Assembly (NCBI GenBank): GCA_965228045.1
Contig: OZ245789.1
Location: 1,922,001-1,986,000 of the forward strand
Source of the DNA: JANQEU01 sp965228045
Lineage (GTDB): Bacteria > Bacteroidota > Bacteroidia > Cytophagales > Cyclobacteriaceae
Reading direction: 5' to 3'
DNA length: 64,000 nucleotides
The translations under genes were made by a program, and so were the position numbers. Below the pieces are notes generated by a model. The model searched no databases, had not been told where the DNA came from, and saw nothing but the letters and a program-made list of their open reading frames with translations. How positions within the stretch are numbered: position 1 is the stretch's first letter; the number at the start of each line of letters is the position of its first letter. This document shows positions 58,345-64,000 of this stretch, piece after piece.

Positions 58345-60279
58345 ATGGAGTTCTGGACCGAATATAAAGAGATCATACGCCTAACATTGGCATTTCTGAT
58401 TCTGGCTGTTTCTGCCAAGCAGATTGCCGGTTTATTTCAGCGTATTCAGCTGCCATTGATTACTGGTCTTATATTTACCGGTATTGTCATTGGTCCTTTT
58501 GTGCTGGGTCTTATTCCGGAAACAGCTCCATCAAAGCTGATCTTTATTACGGAAACTGCCCTGGCATTTATCGCTTTTGCGGCGGGATCAGAGCTCTACC
58601 TTCAGGAGCTAAGAGATCGATTCAACAGTATTAAGTGGAATACATTCGGGCAGCTGGTAGTGACTTTTGTCCTCGGATCAGCCATCGTGTATTATCTGGC
58701 GGATTACATCACTTTCATGGAAGGTATGAGCCAGGTAGGCAGACTGGTGGTGGCTTGTTTGACAGGGGCAATTTTTGTAGCAAGATCTCCGGCATCCGCT
58801 ATAGCGGTGATCAACGAACTAAGGGCGAAGGGTCCGTTCACACAGACCGTGATGGGTGTGACGGTGGTAAAAGACTTTATCGTCATCATACTTTTCTCCA
58901 TTTGTCTCTCCATTGCTAAGTCAGTCTTATCCGGAACGTCATTTGACATACTGGATTTTGTGCTGCTTATCATTTCACTGGTCCTGTCTATCGGTATCGG
59001 TTATTTTGGTTTTGGTAGGATTTTGAGTTTGAGCCTGTCGCTTCGGGCCAAGAGCTTCTGGAAGGCCACATATATTCTTATCATTGGATACGGTATCTAT
59101 TTCTTTTCGCATCAGGTTCTTCATCTTTCAGAAGTTTATCTTGGACGAGAGATCCACCTGGAGCCGTTACTTATGGGAATTCTTGCGAGTTTCTACGTTA
59201 CCAACTACTCCCGCTATCGGGCAGAGTTCATAAAGATCCTTGAAAACACAGGCGTATATGTTTATGTAGCTTTCTTTACACTTACTGGTATTTCGCTGGA
59301 TATAGGCGCACTTGGTGTTGCGATAGGGCTGGTACTTGTTATTTTCCTGATCAGGATCGTCACCATGGTGATTGGTTCTTACACTGGCGGATTTCTGGCT
59401 AAAGACCCTATTGAATTCCGACATCTGGGGTGGATGCCATACATTACCCAGGCAGGTGTGGCCCTGGGGCTAACGACTATTGTGGCCAATGAATGGCCGG
59501 AATGGGGCTCGACTTTTGCCACTATTATCATTGGGATCATTGTGATCAACCAATTCATAGGACCTCCACTATTCAAATATGCGATTTTCCGAATAGGAGA
59601 GGACAGGATCAGGGCTCAGCAGCAATCGGATACGAGCAGAGACGCTTTTATTTTCGGCTTTGAACCACTGTCAGTGGCATTGGCAAGGTCACTTGTAGAG
59701 AAAGGATGGACCGTCCAGATTGCTACGCGGAAAGACCCAAACTCGATAGACGCTCCGACGGACATCAAAATTCATCATATAGAATCGGTGGAGCCCGATC
59801 AGCTAAAGACATTGGGTCTTGAAAAGATAGAAGTGATCGTAACGTTGTTTGGTGATGATGATAGTCTGAAAGTATGTGAGTTTGCTTATCACAATTACGG
59901 TACCAGGGACATGATCGTAAGACTACAGAATAGGAAGAACTCAGAAAAATTCCTTGGGCTTGATGCCAAAATCATTGATCCGTCCACGGCTATGCTAAAC
60001 CTGTTTGATCATTTCGTGAGGTCGCCACAGGCCACTTCACTATTGATGGGTATGCAGGAAGGTCAGGATACCAGGGATATTGAAATACTTGATCCTAATC
60101 TTCATGGAGTTCATCTCCGGGACTTAAGGCTTCCTCAGGATGTCATCATTCTCAGTGTGAAAAGGAGTGGACAAACCATCATTACCCATGGTTATACCAG
60201 ATTGAGGGTGCATGATGTGGTGACAGTGGTAGGTTCTGTCAGCAGTCTTGAGGATGTACAATACAAATTTGATGCGTAG
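58345..60279 (+). CDS. CPA2-family cation:proton antiporter with RCK domains
   Basis: 644 residues. Residues 1-400 hold about 13 membrane helices of the KefB/KefC-type antiporter (LITGLIFTGIVIGPFVLGLI, TFLIRIVTMVIGSY). Residues about 430-545 are an RCK N-terminal (TrkA-N) domain and about 560-640 a TrkA-C domain. The Rossmann glycine motif expected as GxGxxG reads GFEPLSVALARS, so NAD(H) binding may be weak or lost. It exchanges K+ or Na+ for H+. No adjacent ancillary KefF/G gene. The gene ends one base before the DUF1080 gene on the opposite strand. Confidence 0.92.
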   Translation: MEFWTEYKEIIRLTLAFLILAVSAKQIAGLFQRIQLPLITGLIFTGIVIGPFVLGLIPETAPSKLIFITETALAFIAFAAGSELYLQELRDRFNSIKWNTFGQLVVTFVLGSAIVYYLADYITFMEGMSQVGRLVVACLTGAIFVARSPASAIAVINELRAKGPFTQTVMGVTVVKDFIVIILFSICLSIAKSVLSGTSFDILDFVLLIISLVLSIGIGYFGFGRILSLSLSLRAKSFWKATYILIIGYGIYFFSHQVLHLSEVYLGREIHLEPLLMGILASFYVTNYSRYRAEFIKILENTGVYVYVAFFTLTGISLDIGALGVAIGLVLVIFLIRIVTMVIGSYTGGFLAKDPIEFRHLGWMPYITQAGVALGLTTIVANEWPEWGSTFATIIIGIIVINQFIGPPLFKYAIFRIGEDRIRAQQQSDTSRDAFIFGFEPLSVALARSLVEKGWTVQIATRKDPNSIDAPTDIKIHHIESVEPDQLKTLGLEKIEVIVTLFGDDDSLKVCEFAYHNYGTRDMIVRLQNRKNSEKFLGLDAKIIDPSTAMLNLFDHFVRSPQATSLLMGMQEGQDTRDIEILDPNLHGVHLRDLRLPQDVIILSVKRSGQTIITHGYTRLRVHDVVTVVGSVSSLEDVQYKFDA

Positions 60280-61104
60280 CTAGAGCTCCCGAACCCAGAT
60301 ATTGCGGTAACGCACGGGGTTGTCATGATCCTGCAGTACAATCGGAAGTTTTTCCGGATGCGGCACATAGTATGGCTCACCGATGTAGACAGTCGGTCCC
60401 TGCAATACAGAATTATGTTGAATCAGAATGCCATTGTGCAAAACAGTGACCCGTGCCGGGGATATAAGTTGTCCTTTTTCGGAGAATCTGGGGGCCGTAA
60501 ACATAATGTCATAAGTCTGCCATTCGCCAGGAGGCAGAGAGGCATTCACCATGGGAGTGTGCTGTTTATATATTGATCCGGCTTGTCCGTTGGCATAGGT
60601 TTCGTTCTCAAAGGAGTTCAATACCTGAATTTCGTAAAGTCCCATAAGAAAGATTCCGCTGTTGCCGTAATTCTGACCGGTCACATCTTCTTCAAGTATC
60701 GGAGTACGCCACTCAATGTGCAATTGCATGTCGCCAAATACTTTTTTCGTACCAATGGCCCCGAGGTTTTTGCCTACTACCATTTCACCATTGTCAATGG
60801 TCCAGTCGGCTGGTTTTGGATTTTCCTCAGCTTTAAAATTTCTTAGAAATTGTTCATTCCTGCTCATGAGAACGCCTTCACCAAAAGGTGTTTTTTGCCA
60901 TTCACTCAAATCCGTGCCATCAAAAAGTACAACCGCGTCTGAAGGCGCTGCTTTTTCCGTTGCAGGCGTAACTATCGGGACATTTCTTTCCAGCTCAGTG
61001 ACTCTCCATGGCTGGAATTTAGCCAAAGAATCCCAGTTGATGGGGGTAAGGTTCTGGGCGAAAAGTTGGATTGGGGCCAATAGTAAGATTAGAGTTTTTT
61101 TCAT
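60280..61104 (-). CDS. DUF1080 (3-keto-disaccharide hydrolase) domain protein
   Basis: 274 residues. A signal peptide (MKKTLILLLAPIQLFAQ) is followed by a jelly-roll of the DUF1080/3-keto-disaccharide hydrolase type (about 65-270): VVLFDGTDLSEWQKTPFGEG, TIDNGEMVVGKNLGAIGTKK, FGDMQLHIEWRTP, NSGIFLMGLYEIQVLNSFEN, and the C-terminal PIVLQDHDNPVRYRNIWVRE. Family members studied in Bacteroides hydrolyse 3-keto-sugars produced from disaccharides; others are only binding proteins. It is likely exported. It converges tail to tail with the antiporter with no gap and is divergent from H-NOX across a 216-base region. Confidence 0.9.
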   Translation of the reverse strand: MKKTLILLLAPIQLFAQNLTPINWDSLAKFQPWRVTELERNVPIVTPATEKAAPSDAVVLFDGTDLSEWQKTPFGEGVLMSRNEQFLRNFKAEENPKPADWTIDNGEMVVGKNLGAIGTKKVFGDMQLHIEWRTPILEEDVTGQNYGNSGIFLMGLYEIQVLNSFENETYANGQAGSIYKQHTPMVNASLPPGEWQTYDIMFTAPRFSEKGQLISPARVTVLHNGILIQHNSVLQGPTVYIGEPYYVPHPEKLPIVLQDHDNPVRYRNIWVREL

Positions 61105-61128
61105 GAGTGGACTGTTTGTTTATGTTCG

Positions 61129-61192
61129 GTCGGTAATAATACTAATCAGATAAAGAAATAAGGGAGTAGCTCATTGTTTTTTTATTACCGAC
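61129..61192 (+). promoter_or_regulatory. Perfect 11-bp inverted repeat upstream of H-NOX and DUF1080
   Basis: GTCGGTAATAA at 61129-61139 and its exact reverse complement at 61182-61192, separated by 42 bases. It lies 25-88 bases upstream of the DUF1080 ATG and about 130-190 from the H-NOX ATG. Two half-sites about five helical turns apart could support looping by a dimer, or one hairpin in RNA. No regulator gene is adjacent. Confidence 0.4.
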
Positions 61193-61320
61193 AATATTCA
61201 TTATTATTTAACCGTTGTATTGGTTTTTTCCAGATTGGTGCCTTTATAGTGTATTATTCCGATTATCTTGTAGGTACTAAACTTCGGAAATCTCATTTGA
61301 AATAATTAGATTCAATATAG

Positions 61321-61863
61321 ATGAAGGGCATCGTTTTTACGGAATATCTGGAGTACCTGGAAAAAGAACATTCTTATGATCTGGTGGACCAGGTTATTGT
61401 TGAATCCGCAATTCCATCGGAAGGTTCTTACACAGCCATTGGTTCTTACCATTTTAATGAAATGGAGCTCCTGTTGACGCATACTTCCCGGATTACCGGA
61501 GAGAAAATACCAGATCTCCTTAGGGGGTTTGGGAGGCATATTTTCGGCGTTTTTTTAATGGAGTATGCGGGTTTTTTTACTGGTAAAATTTCAAGTTTTG
61601 ATATTTTGACACACCTGGAAGACACCATTCATCCGGAGGTTCAAAAACTATATCCGGATGCGGAATTACCCGCTTTTGAAATAATGGAGAGTACGGAAGA
61701 TAAGCTGACGATGATATATAAGTCGGAACGAAAAATGTCTGATTTTGCATTGGGACTTATTGAGGCATGCATGGATCATTTCAACGAGAAAGGGACGGTT
61801 CAGACACAGAAATTGGATAAAGATGGATCAGAAGTCAGATTTGACATCCGAAAAGACAAGTGA
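61321..61863 (+). CDS. H-NOX heme-based nitric oxide sensor
   Basis: 180 residues. The heme-NO/oxygen-binding domain fills the whole protein. The heme-ligating His104 is in DTIHPEVQKLYPDAELP, and the propionate clamp Tyr133-Ser135-Arg137 is in IYKSERKM. No distal Tyr for oxygen binding is evident from reading alone; most stand-alone bacterial H-NOX proteins bind NO or CO. They usually control the neighbouring histidine kinase or cyclase, linking NO to biofilm or motility. Here the kinase gene begins 41 bases before this stop, in another frame. The likely partner is therefore that kinase. Confidence 0.95.
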   Translation: MKGIVFTEYLEYLEKEHSYDLVDQVIVESAIPSEGSYTAIGSYHFNEMELLLTHTSRITGEKIPDLLRGFGRHIFGVFLMEYAGFFTGKISSFDILTHLEDTIHPEVQKLYPDAELPAFEIMESTEDKLTMIYKSERKMSDFALGLIEACMDHFNEKGTVQTQKLDKDGSEVRFDIRKDK

Positions 61864-64000
61864 AGAAAGAATTGAGATTCTGGAGAGACGACTTAAACGG
61901 GAGCGGAGTGCGCGTATAGAGGCCGAAAAGATTCTGGAGTTAAAATCTCTGGAATTGTTTGAGGTAAACAAGAAACTAAAAAGTCTTAATAGCGATCTGG
62001 AGGAGAACATTGAGCGCAGAACTGTGATCCTAAACAGTCTAATCGAAAACCTCCATGCGGGTCTGTTACTCAATGACGAAAATGGAAAGATCATTCTTAC
62101 AAACCTTATTTTTCGGAGGGTGTTTCGTTTTAATATTTCAGCCCAGGACGTGATCGGAATGGATCAGCGCATGTCAGCTGATATGGTCAAACATCTGTTT
62201 AAAGATCCGGAGGATTTTATTGATACCATAGATTACTGCATTACTAACAATGAGGGAGTTTTCAGTAAAGAAATGCAGATGACGGATGGTACGATTCTGG
62301 ACTGCAGTTTTATTCCTATTTATAACAAAGGCAAATTCATCGGACAATTGTGGCAGGTAAGAGATGTGACCGGGATCAAAAATGCCCAAAAGCAACTGGA
62401 AGCCTCCGAGGAGAAGTATCGTGGGATCATTGAAAACATGCAGCTGGGTTTACTGGAGGTGGATCTGAATCATACCATTAAAAAAGCTTATGATTGGTTT
62501 TGCGACATGACCGGATATACCCGTGAAGAACTCATCGGAAAGAATGCAAGAGATACCCTGTTGCCCGAGAAGTATGCGAAAATCATGGACCAGCATCATG
62601 GTACACGGACCAGTGGAAAACAAAGCATTTATGAAATTCAGATAAAGAAAAAATCCGGTGAACTAATTTGGGTACTGATCAGTGGTGCTCCGATTTATGA
62701 TCAAAAAGGTAATGTAGTCGGATCTATAGGTATTCATTATGACATTACCAGAAGAAAGCTGCTTGAACAGGACCTAAAGGCTGCGAGGATTACAGCGGAG
62801 TCAGCCCGACAGGCAGAGCAGGAATTTTTGGCTAATATGAGCCATGAGATTCGAAATCCATTAAACGCCATTATTGGGCTTACAAATCTACTTTACGATA
62901 CTAAACCCACCGAGGAACAACTGGAGTTTCTGAATAACATCAAATACGCATCTGACCTGCTAATGGGTCTCATATCAGGTATATTGGATCTGTCCAAAAT
63001 AGAAAGTGGCAACCTTGATTTGATGGAGAAAGAGCTTGATATCGTCGATATCGTCAATGGATTGATTCACATCAATAGTTTCAGGAAAAATCAAAAGCCC
63101 GTTCGTTATATAAATAAGCTGGAGAGTTCCAGAAAATTTCGGGCCAAAGCGGATCCCACTGTCATCAATCAGATATTTCTAAACCTGTTGAATAATGCCA
63201 CCAAGTTCACCGAAGAAGGTTCAATCACCATCGATGGTAGGATTATGGAACAGATGGACGACAAGATAAAGTTTGAATTTTCAGTGTCCGATACTGGAAT
63301 CGGTATACCAGAGGATAAGTTGCAAACCATTTTTGATTCATTCAAGCAGGCAAATAAGGAAACCAAATTAAAGTACGGTGGTACTGGCCTTGGGTTAAGC
63401 ATTGTAAAGAACCTAATCAGAATGTATAATGGCGAAATCAGTGTACAAAGCACATCAGGCGAGGGCACTGTCTTTCGATTTAATTTATGGCTAAAAAGTG
63501 CCCCTGATTACAGAACAGAGCGGTTACAAATAAAATTTGCCAGCGCTGAAAGCTGCCAGATACTTGTGGTGGAGGACAATCTTATCAATCAGCAATATCT
63601 AGCGGGAATCCTCAGGAACTGGAACGTCAAATATCACATTGCGAGTGACGGCGAGGAGGCGTTGGAATTTATGGGCAAGCACGTATATGATCTTATACTC
63701 ATGGACATAAGAATGCCAAAAATGGATGGGTATGAGACCACCATCAGACTCAGATCAGATCATACAAACCTAAACATAGGTACTCCGATAATTGCTCTTA
63801 CGGCCTCCGCCCTGGTGGATGAACGAGAAAAGGCATTAAGCGCAGGCATGAATTATCATCTTACAAAGCCATTTAGTGCGTTGGAGTTGGGTGAGGCAAT
63901 GGCCAGCTTCGGTATTATGACGAGAATGGAAGCGAAAAAGGAAGAGGTCTTTACCTTTTCTGACCAACTGGATAGACAATATTTAAATGAGCTTTATGCC
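61823..64000 (+). CDS. Hybrid sensor histidine kinase (truncated by window end)
   Basis: At least 726 residues, running off the right edge. ATG at 61823; its first 41 bases overlap the H-NOX gene in another frame. A charged coiled coil (about 12-60) leads to two PAS-like domains (about 65-185 and 200-320: GLLEVDLNHTIKKAYDWFCD, GSIGIHYDITRRK). HisKA has phospho-acceptor His341 (NMSHEIRNPLNAI); HATPase shows LNLLNNATKFT, VSDTGIGIP, GGTGLGLS; a receiver follows (ILVVEDNLINQQ, Asp628 in LMDIRMPKMDG, TKPF). There are no membrane helices, so it is cytoplasmic. Autophosphorylation inhibited by NO-bound H-NOX is the known scheme for this pairing. Domains beyond residue 726 cannot be seen. Confidence 0.93.
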   Translation, partial: MDQKSDLTSEKTSEERIEILERRLKRERSARIEAEKILELKSLELFEVNKKLKSLNSDLEENIERRTVILNSLIENLHAGLLLNDENGKIILTNLIFRRVFRFNISAQDVIGMDQRMSADMVKHLFKDPEDFIDTIDYCITNNEGVFSKEMQMTDGTILDCSFIPIYNKGKFIGQLWQVRDVTGIKNAQKQLEASEEKYRGIIENMQLGLLEVDLNHTIKKAYDWFCDMTGYTREELIGKNARDTLLPEKYAKIMDQHHGTRTSGKQSIYEIQIKKKSGELIWVLISGAPIYDQKGNVVGSIGIHYDITRRKLLEQDLKAARITAESARQAEQEFLANMSHEIRNPLNAIIGLTNLLYDTKPTEEQLEFLNNIKYASDLLMGLISGILDLSKIESGNLDLMEKELDIVDIVNGLIHINSFRKNQKPVRYINKLESSRKFRAKADPTVINQIFLNLLNNATKFTEEGSITIDGRIMEQMDDKIKFEFSVSDTGIGIPEDKLQTIFDSFKQANKETKLKYGGTGLGLSIVKNLIRMYNGEISVQSTSGEGTVFRFNLWLKSAPDYRTERLQIKFASAESCQILVVEDNLINQQYLAGILRNWNVKYHIASDGEEALEFMGKHVYDLILMDIRMPKMDGYETTIRLRSDHTNLNIGTPIIALTASALVDEREKALSAGMNYHLTKPFSALELGEAMASFGIMTRMEAKKEEVFTFSDQLDRQYLNELYA

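Noticed and set aside
1..64000. tRNA or rRNA genes
   Set aside because: No cloverleaf-like or rRNA-like stretch was noticed in the intergenic gaps; a covariance-model scan would be decisive.

Overview
This window comes from a Bacteroidota genome, most likely a free-living, aerobic marine-type Cytophagales. That is inferred from gene content: a type IX secretion protein of the PorD family, Bacteroidota-style omega and BamD proteins, an OstA-like protein, a DUF5916 outer-membrane protein, TAnnTTTG-type promoter boxes and few Shine-Dalgarno sequences. About 62 protein genes fill almost all the space. No tRNA, rRNA, CRISPR array, prophage or transposase was seen.

1-7.7 kb: the end of electron-transfer flavoprotein alpha, a bifunctional-nuclease-family protein and a nucleoside transporter; then, on the other strand, methylglyoxal synthase, PEP carboxykinase and a sodium:solute symporter, and a Sir2 deacylase lacking the usual zinc cysteines. 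7.7-11.5 kb: a minus-strand operon of glycosyltransferase, ECF sigma factor, RsmG and an aromatic amino acid decarboxylase-like enzyme. 11.5-14.7 kb: tgt (zinc cysteines replaced), an LptF/LptG-type permease and an EamA exporter, joined by 4-base overlaps. 14.6-23.2 kb: a long minus-strand housekeeping and envelope cluster (ostA-like, bamD, rpoZ, coaBC, porD, recN, fabI, ispE). 23.3-33.1 kb: tilS, mdh, a secreted metallo-beta-lactamase-fold hydrolase, an S9 peptidase lipoprotein, an azurin lipoprotein, 3-hydroxyacyl-CoA dehydrogenase, a GH13 enzyme and class II aldolase.

33.4-39.8 kb: a large DPE2-like 4-alpha-glucanotransferase, then a clear cobalamin riboswitch followed by a BtuB-like receptor, a BtuG-like surface propeller lipoprotein and a 12-cysteine protein, which read as one B12-controlled uptake unit. 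40-41.1 kb: a Fic protein behind very AT-rich DNA, perhaps acquired. 41.2-47.7 kb: a STAS-like protein, a DUF5916 outer-membrane protein, a 5'-nucleotidase, two proteins of unknown function, and an array of about 166-base intergenic repeats whose internal hairpin shows compensatory base changes.

47.7-53.4 kb: a tightly overlapped operon (GntP/DsdX-family transporter, RidA, a D-serine dehydratase/D-threonine aldolase-like enzyme, M19 dipeptidase, oxidoreductase) that fits D-amino-acid scavenging, preceded by a subclass B1 metallo-beta-lactamase. 53.5-61.1 kb: lipoproteins, a DUF2975/HTH pair, a class C-like serine hydrolase, an M14 carboxypeptidase, a CPA2 antiporter and a DUF1080 protein. 61.3-64 kb: an H-NOX heme sensor overlapping a hybrid histidine kinase that runs off the end.

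Functions are assigned by reading motifs; no database search was possible.
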